From Synechococcus sp. WH 8109 (GTDB taxonomy: Bacteria > Cyanobacteriota > Cyanobacteriia > PCC-6307 > Cyanobiaceae), in contig NZ_CP006882.1 in assembly GCF_000161795.2 (NCBI RefSeq), positions 1,736,001 to 1,800,000 on the forward strand: a stretch of DNA of 64,000 nt, read 5' to 3'. Of this stretch, positions 22,053-30,795 are shown piece after piece (position 1 is the stretch's first letter; the number at the start of each line of letters is the position of its first letter). The notes under the pieces are model-generated. The model ran no database searches, was not told where the DNA came from, and worked only from the letters and a program-made list of their open reading frames with translations. A program made the translations under genes and the position numbers.

Positions 22053-22525
22053 TCCGCGTCGCTCTGCTTTTCAGCCTGGTGTTGGTGACCGGGTGCAGCA
22101 GCCCCAGACCCACTCCCCGGCCCGACCTCAACGGCCTGCTGCGTCAATCCGTGAACAGCCGGCGGGATCCATCCCTGGGGGGACGCTGGCTGGCCAGCCT
22201 GGGCCAACGCAATGGGAGGGAGCGGGTTGAACTGATCGACCTGCGCAACCGCAGCCCCGTCCCGTTGCCGGGCCTCAACCGTGCTGATGCCCAACCGATC
22301 AGCGTCAGCGTCAGTGGCGATGGGCAACGCTTGGCCGTGGTCCAGCAACGGGAAGACCGCACGGAATTGGTGCTCTACCGGCGCAAAATAGGGGCGACGC
22401 AACGGCTGCCCCTGGACCCGCCGGGCGTGCCCCGCAGCGTCAGCCTGGATGGCTCCGGCAGGCGACTGGCGGTGCAGGTGAGCCGGAATGGACGCTGGGA
22501 TGTGGATCTGATCCGCCTGCCCTGA
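22049..22525 (+). CDS. TolB-like beta-propeller lipoprotein, second of a tandem pair
   Basis: 158 residues with signal peptide and lipobox (LVLVTGC). The repeat pattern is the same as in the preceding gene: GGRWLASLGQRNGRERVEL, VSGDGQRLAVVQQREDRTEL and LDGSGRRLAVQVSRNGRWDV. The two genes probably arose by duplication and could pair to complete a propeller. The ATG overlaps the previous stop (ATGA). Confidence 0.7.
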   Translation: MIRVALLFSLVLVTGCSSPRPTPRPDLNGLLRQSVNSRRDPSLGGRWLASLGQRNGRERVELIDLRNRSPVPLPGLNRADAQPISVSVSGDGQRLAVVQQREDRTELVLYRRKIGATQRLPLDPPGVPRSVSLDGSGRRLAVQVSRNGRWDVDLIRLP

Positions 22526-22726
22526 TCAGGGCAGCAGCCCTGCCCAGTGGAGAAAGGTGTCGCCGCTGAGCACCTCGATCAGCAGCATCGCCACAAAACC
22601 CACCATGGCGAAGCGGCCATTCACCCGCTCGGCATAGCCACTCCAGCCGAAGGCAGGCACATCGTTGGTGGTAGCAGACGTCTCCGGAACGGACGTGGTG
22701 TCAGGGGTCTCGCTGGTGGAGGTCAT
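22526..22726 (-). CDS. hli: High-light-inducible protein (Hli/Scp)
   Basis: 66 residues. A Thr/Ser-rich N-terminus is followed by the single chlorophyll-binding helix with the motif ERVNGRFAMVGF, where E-x-x-N-G-R-x-A-M supplies chlorophyll ligands, then VAMLLIEVLSG. HLIPs bind chlorophyll and carotenoid and protect photosystem II assembly or dissipate energy under stress. It ends directly against the lipoprotein gene and follows the ABC transporter gene on the same strand by 9 bases, so the transporter and hli may be one transcript. Confidence 0.93.
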   Translation of the reverse strand: MTSTSETPDTTSVPETSATTNDVPAFGWSGYAERVNGRFAMVGFVAMLLIEVLSGDTFLHWAGLLP

Positions 22727-22735
22727 CCGGCCGGT

Positions 22736-24712
22736 TCAAGAACGCCCGAAGTCATAGCTGGTCGCAGGGATCAGCCGCCAGTCGTGATCACCGCTGAGCT
22801 CCAAAACGGTGTCATGGAAATCCTTCAGAGTTGGCCGGTGGCCCACGCTGATGAACGCCACCTCCCGATCCCGCAACAGGGAATAAAGGCGGGATTCGGT
22901 CTCAACATCCAGGGCACTGGTGGCTTCATCAAGCACCACGACCTTGGGCGAATTGAGCAACAGCCGCGCAAAGGCCAGTCGCTGCTGTTCACCCAGAGAG
23001 AGCAGCCGCGGCCAGTCCTGCTTGATGTCGAGGTCCGGATAACGCTGCAGAAGTTTGCCCAACATCACCTGATCCAAAACAGCCCGTAGCTGTTCATCGC
23101 TGAAACGGGCCTGATCAAGGGGATAACAGAGCTGTTCGCGCAGAGATCCCAGTGCCATGTAGGGCTTCTGGGGGATGAAAAGGAGATCGCCCTGCCCCGG
23201 GGAATAGACGGTGCCCGTCGGCGAGCCCCACAGTCCACTCACCACCCGCAGCAGTGAGGTCTTGCCACAGCCTGAGGGTCCCACCACCAACAGCCCCTCA
23301 GCGTTGCCCAGGGAAAAACTGAGGTCGCGCACTAGCACGTTGTCAGTGCGGGGTGTTTTGACCGTCACCCCCTGGAGCGCCAGGCGCTCAGAGGGCACGA
23401 TCCGCGGCACGTAATCACTGCACTCCTCGGAATCGAGGTTGGAGATATTGGATTGAAATCCTTCAAGCCGGTTGATCGATGCCGAGAACCGGGCCAGGGC
23501 TTCGATGTTGTAGACGATGAAAAATAGTGATCCCTCAACCAGGTTGTAGGCGACGTTCGCCTGGGCGAAGCCGCCGTAATCCATCTCCCCGGCAAGAATC
23601 GGAGCCGCAAGGATCAAATAGGGGATGAAATTGCTGGCGTAGATGCTGGAGCGCTGCAGTACCCGCAGCAGCACCTCCCAGACAATCAGCAGATTGAAGT
23701 TTTCAACGACGGTGGCCAGACGACGCGTCACCTCCTTGGCTTCCTGCTGCTCACCGGCATAGAACGCAATCGACTCGGCGTTGTCCCGCACCCGCACGAG
23801 GCCATAGCGATAATCCGCTTCAAAACGCAGCTGGAAGTTGTTCAGCCGCACCAACTTACGGCCGGCCACAATCATCAGGACAGACACCCCGGATGCATAG
23901 GCCAGAAGAGCAAAGGTGAGCCCATCACTCACCGAATACAGGATGAGGATGTTGAGAGAAAAGGTGAGGATCGAATCAAAAATATTCAGCGCAAAACCAA
24001 GGGCCTGTGCCGTGAAATCACGCACATCCTCGGAAATACGTTGATCGGGGTTATCAACATTGGTGGCCGCTTCATCATTGGGATTGAGCACGTAATAGGC
24101 CCGATCCCGCAGGTAATCGTCCACCAGACTCAGCGACAACCATTCCCGCCAGAACAGCCCCAGTTTCTGGGTGAAATAAAACTGCAGGCTGCGAATCGGC
24201 AGTGCCACCGCAAAACAGGCGCCGTAGATCCAGAGGTTGCGATACGACGCATCGCCGTCTTTGGAGATCAACGCATTGGTCAGATCCCTGGCAATAAATG
24301 TGATGCCGGCATTGATGCCGTTCACGCTCAACAGCATCAGGATGATCAGGCCGAGAAACAGCCAAGGCAGCCAGCGGCGATGCCTGAGTTGGCCCCGGAC
24401 GGAGGCGAACACAACAGCCCCCAGAACGAACATGGCACTAATCCCCGCTCCCCATCCACGGGACCAGAGCATGGCCAGGGAGGACTGGACGCCCCCGAGG
24501 TACTGGCCGGTCAGCTCCGGCAACAGCCACGACAGGCCGTTCATCAAGCCCGTGACCAGGAACAGCACGATCCCGGCCACACAGAAGAGCAGGCTCACCA
24601 GCAGTCCAAGGAACTGCCAGCCGTTGTCTTCGGTGTAGGGGAAGAAGTAGGGCTGCGAAAGCCGACGCAGCTTGGCGGCCTGATTGCGCAAGTTCTGAAG
24701 CTGGTGGGTCAT
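22736..24712 (-). CDS. ABC transporter, fused permease-ATPase of the ABCD/BacA-YddA type
   Basis: 658 residues. The membrane half (about 30-380) has helices such as GLLVSLLFCVAGIVLFLVTG and contains ALISKDGDASYRNLW and NPDQRISEDV, the latter being the ABC_membrane_2 (SbmA/BacA and peroxisomal ABCD) signature. The ATPase half has Walker A VVGPSGCGKTSLLR, signature LSLGEQQRLAFARL and Walker B VVVLDEATSALD. Relatives import cobalamin or peptides, or move very-long-chain acyl groups; the substrate here is not known. In the inner membrane it would act as a homodimer. Confidence 0.85.
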   Translation of the reverse strand: MTHQLQNLRNQAAKLRRLSQPYFFPYTEDNGWQFLGLLVSLLFCVAGIVLFLVTGLMNGLSWLLPELTGQYLGGVQSSLAMLWSRGWGAGISAMFVLGAVVFASVRGQLRHRRWLPWLFLGLIILMLLSVNGINAGITFIARDLTNALISKDGDASYRNLWIYGACFAVALPIRSLQFYFTQKLGLFWREWLSLSLVDDYLRDRAYYVLNPNDEAATNVDNPDQRISEDVRDFTAQALGFALNIFDSILTFSLNILILYSVSDGLTFALLAYASGVSVLMIVAGRKLVRLNNFQLRFEADYRYGLVRVRDNAESIAFYAGEQQEAKEVTRRLATVVENFNLLIVWEVLLRVLQRSSIYASNFIPYLILAAPILAGEMDYGGFAQANVAYNLVEGSLFFIVYNIEALARFSASINRLEGFQSNISNLDSEECSDYVPRIVPSERLALQGVTVKTPRTDNVLVRDLSFSLGNAEGLLVVGPSGCGKTSLLRVVSGLWGSPTGTVYSPGQGDLLFIPQKPYMALGSLREQLCYPLDQARFSDEQLRAVLDQVMLGKLLQRYPDLDIKQDWPRLLSLGEQQRLAFARLLLNSPKVVVLDEATSALDVETESRLYSLLRDREVAFISVGHRPTLKDFHDTVLELSGDHDWRLIPATSYDFGRS

Positions 24713-24767
24713 GCCACTGCTGAACTGTGCTCAGTCTGGCTGTCGCCGCGCCGCTTCGCCGCTGACC

Positions 24768-25109
24768 TCAACCGGGAGGCCATGCCAGAGGACGGCCACC
24801 GATCACGTGCACATGGAGGTGAAACACCGTCTGGCCAGCACCAGCGCCGCTGTTGATCACCGTGCGGAAATCATCCAGACCATCCTGTTTGGCCACGCGG
24901 GCAGCCACCAGCAACAGATGGCCCAGCAGGGCCCCATCCTCAGCAGCACCGGAGCGCAGACTCTCGATCGGCTTGCGCGGAATCACCAGCAGATGAACGG
25001 GTGCCTGGGGCGCGACATCGCGAAAGGCCAGGCACTGCTCATCGCTGTAGACCTCATCGCACGGGATCTCGCCACGAAGGATCTTCCCGAAGATCGTGTC
25101 GTCTGCCAT
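24768..25109 (-). CDS. HIT-family nucleotide hydrolase (HinT-like)
   Basis: 113 residues. It starts MADDTIFGKILRGEIPCDEV, has VHLLVIPRKPI and ends with the histidine triad HLHVHVIGGRPLAWPPG. HinT-type enzymes hydrolyse phosphoramidates of AMP or GMP. Length and the W-P-P-G end are typical of the cyanobacterial form. It stands between the ABC transporter gene and the comM remnant. Confidence 0.93.
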   Translation of the reverse strand: MADDTIFGKILRGEIPCDEVYSDEQCLAFRDVAPQAPVHLLVIPRKPIESLRSGAAEDGALLGHLLLVAARVAKQDGLDDFRTVINSGAGAGQTVFHLHVHVIGGRPLAWPPG

Positions 25110-25185
25110 GGGCCTTGAAAACGAAGGAACAGCCGGACCGGTGTGTCAGCAGGGGGCATGAATCTCCTGCGTCACCCTCCACAGA

Positions 25186-25536
25186 ATGCTGGCACGTTGT
25201 CTCAGTGCATCCCTACAAAGTCTGGAGGCCAGACCGGTGGTGGTGGATCTCGCCCCGGGCCTGCCGGGCGTCCAGCTGGTGGGTCTGCCGGACAAGGCCA
25301 TTCAGGAATCCCGGGAGCGGGTCCGATCCACCCTGCGCAACAGCGGCTTCAGCGGCCCCCTTGTGCGCGTGGTGATCAACCAGCGCGGCCTGAGCACGCG
25401 CAGCAGCCTTCAACTGTTGCGCGTGGCGCGCACCATTGCCGATCTCAACGACCGGAGCAGCGTCGATCGAAACGCCGTGGCGGAAGCAAGTTGCTTCCGC
25501 TGCACCGATCTACTCAAGCAACCTGGGGCTCAGTAG
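25186..25536 (+). pseudogene. comM: Remnant of comM/yifB (Mg-chelatase-like ATPase) with large internal deletion
   Basis: 116 codons. Residues 1-64 are the N-terminus of the YifB/ComM family (ARCLSASLQSLEARPVVVDL, GLPGVQLVGLPDKAIQESRE, RVRSTLRNSGF). Residues from about 66 match the far C-terminus (RSSLQLLRVARTIADLN, AEASCFRC). The whole Lon-like/AAA+ core with Walker motifs, normally some 380 residues, is absent, yet the two ends are joined in frame. ComM is a helicase that helps branch migration during uptake of foreign DNA. The product cannot hydrolyse ATP; the gene is most likely a deletion derivative. Confidence 0.8.
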
Positions 25537-25679
25537 TCTCGGGCGCGCTTGTCAGGGGTGTCCCGGTAGGGCTGGGTGCCGATCGGCGGGGGCTGGAGAT
25601 GGCGGTCGTTGAAGGAACCCAGCGCATGGGTCATCGCTTCACCGAACCACTGGAACCACTGAACAACCGTTGTTTTCAT
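25530..25679 (-). CDS. Small hypothetical protein, 49 aa
   Basis: ATG at 25679 begins MKTTVVQWFQWFGEAMTHAL and ends DTPDKRARDY. The Trp/Phe-rich N-terminal helix is followed by a Pro-rich polar tail (RHLQPPPIGTQPYRDTP). It converges on the comM remnant with a seven-base overlap. It is too short for membership of a known family to be judged, but the composition is clearly protein-like and it has its own upstream gap. Confidence 0.55.
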   Translation of the reverse strand: MKTTVVQWFQWFGEAMTHALGSFNDRHLQPPPIGTQPYRDTPDKRARDY

Positions 25680-25759
25680 CACGTCCTCCTGGGTCTGTCT
25701 TCAGTGTGAAATCACTGACAAAGGACGACAACAGGTGTTTTCACCTGTTCTGCGCCAGC

Positions 25760-26389
25760 TCAGTACGACGGAGCTACGGAACTCCCACTCTGTTCAGTCT
25801 CAGCAGGCTCGCTGGTTGGGCTGGAACCGGCCACTGGCGCACTGTCCCTGTAGACATAGAGATGGCCGAGGCTCTTCTTGCCGTAGGCCCGTCGCTTCAA
25901 GGTCCAGCCCGGCGCAAGCTTGAGCTGAACAAAGCCGCTGGCGGCACCACCGGCCCGAGCGACGAGCATGGTCGGTTGGGAGGGATTCTTGGTGGGCGTG
26001 GCCAGCAATTCAATATCCCGACCAGTGTTCACCACGCTGAGCCGGTAGCGGGTGCCGAGGTCGTCACCACCGATCCGAAGGGAATAGCCGTTGCCATCGA
26101 TGTAGCGGTTGCAGACCCCGCTGAAATCAAACGTGGACAACAAGGGATCGACCATGGCCGGTGATCCCGCATCCACAGCGAAACAGGGGCGTTTTGTGGT
26201 GCGCTGCTCGTAGATGTTCAACTGAGAACGCTCACCCTGCCCGATCGGGGCCGACACCAACACGAAGTTGCTCAACTCCACGGGCACCGCCGTGAAGAGC
26301 GAACCCTGGGCCAGGACCACCGATGCAGAGGTCGCTGCAAGAGCGAGACCGGCAGCGGCCACGGTTCGAAAGCGTGCCATCACGTCCAT
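25760..26389 (-). CDS. DUF3747 secreted protein
   Basis: 209 residues; ATG 26389 or ATG 26380 (MARFRTV). A signal peptide to about residue 28 (AAAGLALAATSASVVLAQG) precedes FTAVPVELSNFVLVSAPIG. The DUF3747 core follows (QLNIYEQRTTKRPCFAVD, FDFSGVCNRYIDGNGYSLR) with its two cysteines. The Ser/Thr/Glu-rich tail is disordered. DUF3747 is a cyanobacterial periplasmic or cell-wall family of unknown function. Confidence 0.8.
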   Translation of the reverse strand: MDVMARFRTVAAAGLALAATSASVVLAQGSLFTAVPVELSNFVLVSAPIGQGERSQLNIYEQRTTKRPCFAVDAGSPAMVDPLLSTFDFSGVCNRYIDGNGYSLRIGGDDLGTRYRLSVVNTGRDIELLATPTKNPSQPTMLVARAGGAASGFVQLKLAPGWTLKRRAYGKKSLGHLYVYRDSAPVAGSSPTSEPAETEQSGSSVAPSY

Positions 26390-26439
26390 GGAGGAACTGA
26401 GCGGATCGTAAAAGTGATGCCTGGATCGGTCGCCCCCGA

Positions 26440-26637
26440 TCAGGCCGGTTTGTTCAGGCGAATGGCGAACAGAAGGGTCCCAACCGTTCCAGGGGCCGCC
26501 AGGGCGAGGATCCAGCTGGTGGTTTTGACCCCGAGGTCGGGATCGCCGTAGGCCAGTTCAAACACACATCCGGTACTGGCGATACCCAGAACACAAGCGA
26601 GGGCCAGAAAAACGCCGGCCAAGGGTTTCATCGGCAT
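26440..26637 (-). CDS. Small two-helix membrane protein
   Basis: 65 residues; ATG 26637 or 26631 (MKPLAG). Two hydrophobic helices are LAGVFLALACVLGIASTGC and TTSWILALAAPGTVGTLLFAI, joined by a short acidic loop (ELAYGDPDLGVK). Basic or polar ends are short. The first helix ends in STGCVF, which is not a classical lipobox. A conserved cyanobacterial type of unknown function is likely. It follows def by three bases on the same strand. Confidence 0.6.
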   Translation of the reverse strand: MPMKPLAGVFLALACVLGIASTGCVFELAYGDPDLGVKTTSWILALAAPGTVGTLLFAIRLNKPA

Positions 26638-26640
26638 AAC

Positions 26641-27252
26641 TCAGGCGACGCTCCGCACATCTTGGCGCTCGAAGCCCTTCTCCTTGAGCTCCTTCTGCAG
26701 ACCGTCTTCATCCGTGACGCGATCGACAAACAACACGCCATTGAGATGATCCATCTCGTGCTGAATGCAACGGGCCATTAGGCCATCGGCCTTCATCTTC
26801 CGGGGCCGACCCATCTCGTCGCGGAAGCTCAGTTCAATCGCGGTGGGGCGCACCACGTCGAGATAAACCCCAGGGATGCTGAGACAGCCCTCTTCGTAGG
26901 TGTCGAGCCCGGCGCTGGCGGCCGTGATTTCCGGATTGATCAACACCAGGGGGGGCGTGGCTGCATTTTCAAGGTCGAGATCAATCACCAGGAGCTGCTG
27001 ATGAATCCCCACCTGAGGAGCCGCCAGGCCAATGCCCTTGGCGGTGTACATGCTGCGCAGCATGTCGCGGGCCAACTCCCGCACCTGCTCATTCACCTTG
27101 CCAATGCGACGCGCGGACTGCCGCAACACCTCATCGCCCAGGGTGTGAATCTCCAGCGGCGGTGTTTCCAGGGCCGTCTTGGGCACCAGCATCGTGTCCC
27201 GCGACTTATCGGCCTGACGGGCCAACTCTGCAAAGCTCCCTGCCAAGACCAA
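26641..27252 (-). CDS. def: Peptide deformylase
   Basis: 203 residues. All three PDF motifs are present: GLAAPQVG (75-82), EGCLSIPG (about 120) and QHEMDHLNG (about 163), giving the metal ligands Cys, His and His and the catalytic Glu. It removes the formyl group from new proteins at the ribosome. The ~30-residue N-terminal extension may partly reflect a later true start (such as the internal ATG at about 27192). It is divergent from the peptidase gene at 27296. Confidence 0.95.
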   Translation of the reverse strand: MVLAGSFAELARQADKSRDTMLVPKTALETPPLEIHTLGDEVLRQSARRIGKVNEQVRELARDMLRSMYTAKGIGLAAPQVGIHQQLLVIDLDLENAATPPLVLINPEITAASAGLDTYEEGCLSIPGVYLDVVRPTAIELSFRDEMGRPRKMKADGLMARCIQHEMDHLNGVLFVDRVTDEDGLQKELKEKGFERQDVRSVA

Positions 27253-27295
27253 CGCCGCGTTGATTCAGCATGGTAAGCGGCCTGAATCAGCCGTT

Positions 27296-29233
27296 ATGAG
27301 AGCCGCTCCGTTATCCGCGCAGCATGCCGTCGGCCGTTTGCCTGGTCTCAAGGAACCAGCCCTGGTCAGTGGCCCCGATGCAACGCTATGGCTGATCTGG
27401 CTGGAACAGCGCCCCCAGGAGCGCGGCCGCACCACTGCCTTGATCCGGCGTTTCAATGATTCCGAGGCTGAACCAAAGGAGCTGACGCCGGCCCCGAGCA
27501 ACCTGCGCAGTCGGGTGCATGACTACGGCGGCGGCGTACTCGCAACCGCGATGGAGCAGGACAGGCTGATCCTGGCCTGGATCGAGCGCGGCTGCCTCTG
27601 GCGTCAGGACTGGCGCCTGCCGCAGACCAGCCCCCAGCAACCCACCCCCCTGGCTGCACCCCAACGGCTCAGCCAGGAAGGGGACTGGGAGCTGGCGGAT
27701 GGCGTTCTCGATCTGCCCAGGCAACGCTGGATCGGAATCCGTGAAATCGAGGGCCGTGACGAGCTAGTGAGCCTGGCGCTGAACGCAACGGATCAGACGC
27801 CGCTGCTGCTTCACCAGCCGACGGACTTTGCCGGCTATGGCTGCTTGAGCCCCGATGGCCAGCGCTTCGCCTGGGTGGAGTGGCAGCAACCCGCCATGCC
27901 CTGGGACAGCAGCCGTCTCTGGTGCGCGGAGTTCAGCGACACGGGCGGGCTGGTCGAGCCCCGTCAGCTGGCCGGAGGCGATGGCATCTCGGTGTTTCAA
28001 CCCCAATGGCTGCCCGACGGGCAGTTGCTTGTGGCGGAGGACAGCTCAGGTTGGTGGAACCTGATGCTCCAGCCCAATGCCGACGCCGCCTGGGAGAGAC
28101 CTTGGCCGATGGCTGCCGAGACAGCCATGCCCCAGTGGATCTATGGGATGAGCACCACGGCCTGGGATGGCGAGCAGCTGGTCGCCGCCGTCTGCAGCCG
28201 CGGGGCCTGGTCGTTACAACGGCTCAGCCTGGAAGGAACGGTGCAGCCGTTGACGCAACCGTTTGATGACCTTGCAGGATTAAGCGCCTGCAACGGCCGC
28301 GCCGTGGCCGTGGCCAGCAACAGCACCAGCGTGGCCGGGCTGCTGGAAATCGATTTGCGGCCGACCACCCCGATCTGGAGCCATAGCCCCGCCATCACGT
28401 CACCGTTATCGGTTGAGGCGATCAGCGTGGCCGAACCGCTGTGGTTCAACGGTCACCAAGGCGAACGCACCCATGCCTGGTACTACCCCCCCCACGGCAA
28501 GTCACCAGGGCCTGCGCCACTGCTGGTGAAAAGCCACAGCGGACCAACGGCCATGGCTCGCCGCGGCCTCAGCCTGGCGATTCAGTACTGGACCTCACGG
28601 GGCTGGGGCGTGGTGGATGTGAATTACGGCGGCTCAACGGGGTTCGGCCGGGACTACCGGGAGCGCCTCATCGGGGGCTGGGGCCTGGTGGATGTGACCG
28701 ACTGCGCAGCCGCAGCGCAGGCCCTGATCGAGGCCGGTCGCGCCGATCCCGGCCAGATCGCCATCGAAGGGGGCAGCGCTGGCGGCTTCACCACCCTGGC
28801 GGCGCTGTGCTTCACCGAGGTGTTCAGGGCCGGCGCCTGCCGCTATGCGGTTTGTGACCTCACAGCCATGGCTGAAGACACGCACAGATTTGAAGCGCGC
28901 TATCTGGATGGACTGGTGGGGGAATGGCCCGCAGCACGTGCTTTGTACGAGCAGCGGTCGCCGCTGCTGCATGCCGATCAAATCCGCTGTCCGGTGCTGT
29001 TCTTCCAGGGTTTACAAGACAAAGTGGTACCTCCCAAACAAACCGAACGCATGGCGGAGGCGCTGCGCAGCAACGGCATTCCGGTGGAGGTGCGGCTATT
29101 CGAGGAGGAAGGCCACGGCTTCCGCAGCCAAGCCACCCAGATCGCGGTGCTCGAGCAAACCGAGGCCTTTTTCAGGCAGGAATTGGGCATAACAGAGGAT
29201 TACAAAGCGCACAACCCCGTTCAGCAGATGTGA
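27296..29233 (+). CDS. S9 family (prolyl oligopeptidase-type) serine peptidase
   Basis: 645 residues from ATG 27296; a longer frame to 27260 is less likely because it overlaps the def promoter region. The N-terminal ~390 residues form a beta-propeller (repeats such as LSPDGQRFAWVEWQQP, PQWLPDGQLLVAED). The C-terminal alpha/beta hydrolase has the nucleophile Ser in EGGSAGGFT (about 492), Asp in QDKVVPP (about 573) and His in EEGHGF (about 605). It cleaves peptides in the cytoplasm or acts as an acylaminoacyl peptidase; there is no signal peptide. Confidence 0.88.
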   Translation: MRAAPLSAQHAVGRLPGLKEPALVSGPDATLWLIWLEQRPQERGRTTALIRRFNDSEAEPKELTPAPSNLRSRVHDYGGGVLATAMEQDRLILAWIERGCLWRQDWRLPQTSPQQPTPLAAPQRLSQEGDWELADGVLDLPRQRWIGIREIEGRDELVSLALNATDQTPLLLHQPTDFAGYGCLSPDGQRFAWVEWQQPAMPWDSSRLWCAEFSDTGGLVEPRQLAGGDGISVFQPQWLPDGQLLVAEDSSGWWNLMLQPNADAAWERPWPMAAETAMPQWIYGMSTTAWDGEQLVAAVCSRGAWSLQRLSLEGTVQPLTQPFDDLAGLSACNGRAVAVASNSTSVAGLLEIDLRPTTPIWSHSPAITSPLSVEAISVAEPLWFNGHQGERTHAWYYPPHGKSPGPAPLLVKSHSGPTAMARRGLSLAIQYWTSRGWGVVDVNYGGSTGFGRDYRERLIGGWGLVDVTDCAAAAQALIEAGRADPGQIAIEGGSAGGFTTLAALCFTEVFRAGACRYAVCDLTAMAEDTHRFEARYLDGLVGEWPAARALYEQRSPLLHADQIRCPVLFFQGLQDKVVPPKQTERMAEALRSNGIPVEVRLFEEEGHGFRSQATQIAVLEQTEAFFRQELGITEDYKAHNPVQQM

Positions 29234-29334
29234 TCGGTTGAGCGAGCAACCAGCAGGAACCATCAACCTGTGCTCCACGGAACCCATGAAGAAGCGGTAA
29301 GCCTGAAAAACTGACGACTGTTTCGACAGCACCG

Positions 29335-29508
29335 ATGCGGATCCTGCGTTATCGCGGCAACAGCTACGCCAGCCCTGAACCGATCAACGCGGCTCCCCGT
29401 CCCGGCGCACGCTCCTACCGCTGGGTGAAGTACGCCATCGAGACCAACAAGGTCGTTCCCCTGCGTCAACGCGAGGCCGCAGCAAGCAACGATCAGCTGG
29501 CGGCCTGA
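29335..29508 (+). CDS. Small DUF4278-like protein, 57 aa
   Basis: ATG 29335 begins MRILRYRGNSYASPEP; then Arg-rich SYRWVKYAIE and the end SNDQLAA. The LRYRG-x-x-Y start is characteristic of DUF4278-type small cyanobacterial proteins. It converges on sufS with a six-base gap. Function unknown. Confidence 0.6.
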   Translation: MRILRYRGNSYASPEPINAAPRPGARSYRWVKYAIETNKVVPLRQREAAASNDQLAA

Positions 29509-29514
29509 GCCAGC

Positions 29515-30795
29515 TCAGCTGTGCTCGCGCAGGAAGGCGACCGTGGAAGCGAGCTCTTCGCTGAAGCGGTCGATCTCTTCAAAGGTGCTGGTGAAACTCA
29601 GGCTGGCCCGAGCTGAAGCCGTCACGTCATACATGCGGTGCAGGGGCTGACAGCAGTGGTGACCACTGCGGATGCAGATCCCGGACGCATCGATCAGAGC
29701 GGCAATATCGTTGGCATGCACGCCATCGACAAGGAATGTGGCGAGGGCACCTCGCTCGGGCTGTTGATCCGGCGTCGGACCCAGGACCCTCACACCATCA
29801 ATGGCCTGCAACCGAGTGAACAGATGCCGGGTGAGCTGAGCTTCCCAGGCCTGAATCGATTCCAGACCCACCGCCTGCAGGTAGCGAATCGCGGCGCCCA
29901 TGCCCACCGCCTCGCCAATGGCAGGTGTGCCCGCTTCGAACTTATGGGGCAACACCGCCCAGGTGCTGTGGTCCAGGTAAACGTCCTGAATCATCTCCCC
30001 GCCGCCCAAAAAGGGAGGCATCGCCTCCAGCAGCGACTCCCTAGCCCAGAGGAAACCCATGCCGGTGGGGCCGCAGAGTTTGTGGGAGGAGCCGACAAGA
30101 AAGTCGGCATCAATGGCCGCCACATCAATCGGCTTGTGAGCCAGGCTCTGGCAGGCATCCACGAGAACGCAGGCGCCAACGGCATGGGCTGCGGGGATGA
30201 CCTGATCCAGGGGATTGCAGCAACCGAGGGAATTGCTGATGTGCACCAGGCTCACCAACCGGGTGCGCTCGTTGAGCTGGGCCCGGAAATCCTCGAGATC
30301 CAGCTCACCGGATTCGGTGATGCCCACATGGCGCAACACACAGCCGGTGCGCTGAGCCAACAGCTGCCATGGCACCAGGTTGCTGTGGTGCTCCATCACC
30401 GTGAGGAGGATTTCGTCCCCCTTCTTGAGGTTGACATCCCCCCAGGTGCGCGCCACCAGATTGATGGCTTCGCTGGCATTGCGAGTGAAGACAATTTCGC
30501 GGGAGCTTGCCGCACCCACGAAGGCCGCCGTCGTGCTGCGGGCCGCCTCAAAGGCATCGGTGGCGCGGGCACTGAGCTGGTGAGCACCGCGATGCACGTT
30601 GGCGTTGTCGCAGCTGTAATACCGCTGCAGCGCCTCAAGCACCTGACGGGGCTTCTGGCTGGTGGCAGCATGATCGAGATAGATCAGCGGCCGGCCATCT
30701 GGAGCCAGCTGCTCGAAAATCGGAAAATCGGCACGATATCGAGACGATAAATCCACAAAATCAGCACTAGGTCGTACTTTGGCAGCGATCGTCAT
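29515..30795 (-). CDS. sufS: Cysteine desulfurase SufS
   Basis: 426 residues from ATG 30795. The PLP-binding Lys lies in GSSHKLCGPTG (about 235) and the catalytic Cys in IRSGHHCCQP (about 382), the group II (SufS) pattern. YLDHAATSQKP and NVHRGAHQLS are the conserved PLP-phosphate contacts. It takes sulfur from cysteine and passes it to the SufBCD scaffold for Fe-S cluster assembly. It is the last gene of the operon; its ATG overlaps the sufD stop (ATGA). Confidence 0.95.
   Translation of the reverse strand: MTIAAKVRPSADFVDLSSRYRADFPIFEQLAPDGRPLIYLDHAATSQKPRQVLEALQRYYSCDNANVHRGAHQLSARATDAFEAARSTTAAFVGAASSREIVFTRNASEAINLVARTWGDVNLKKGDEILLTVMEHHSNLVPWQLLAQRTGCVLRHVGITESGELDLEDFRAQLNERTRLVSLVHISNSLGCCNPLDQVIPAAHAVGACVLVDACQSLAHKPIDVAAIDADFLVGSSHKLCGPTGMGFLWARESLLEAMPPFLGGGEMIQDVYLDHSTWAVLPHKFEAGTPAIGEAVGMGAAIRYLQAVGLESIQAWEAQLTRHLFTRLQAIDGVRVLGPTPDQQPERGALATFLVDGVHANDIAALIDASGICIRSGHHCCQPLHRMYDVTASARASLSFTSTFEEIDRFSEELASTVAFLREHS

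Noticed and set aside
29638-30750. 370-codon frame opposite sufS
   Set aside because: Antisense shadow; sufS has intact PLP Lys and catalytic Cys on the minus strand.
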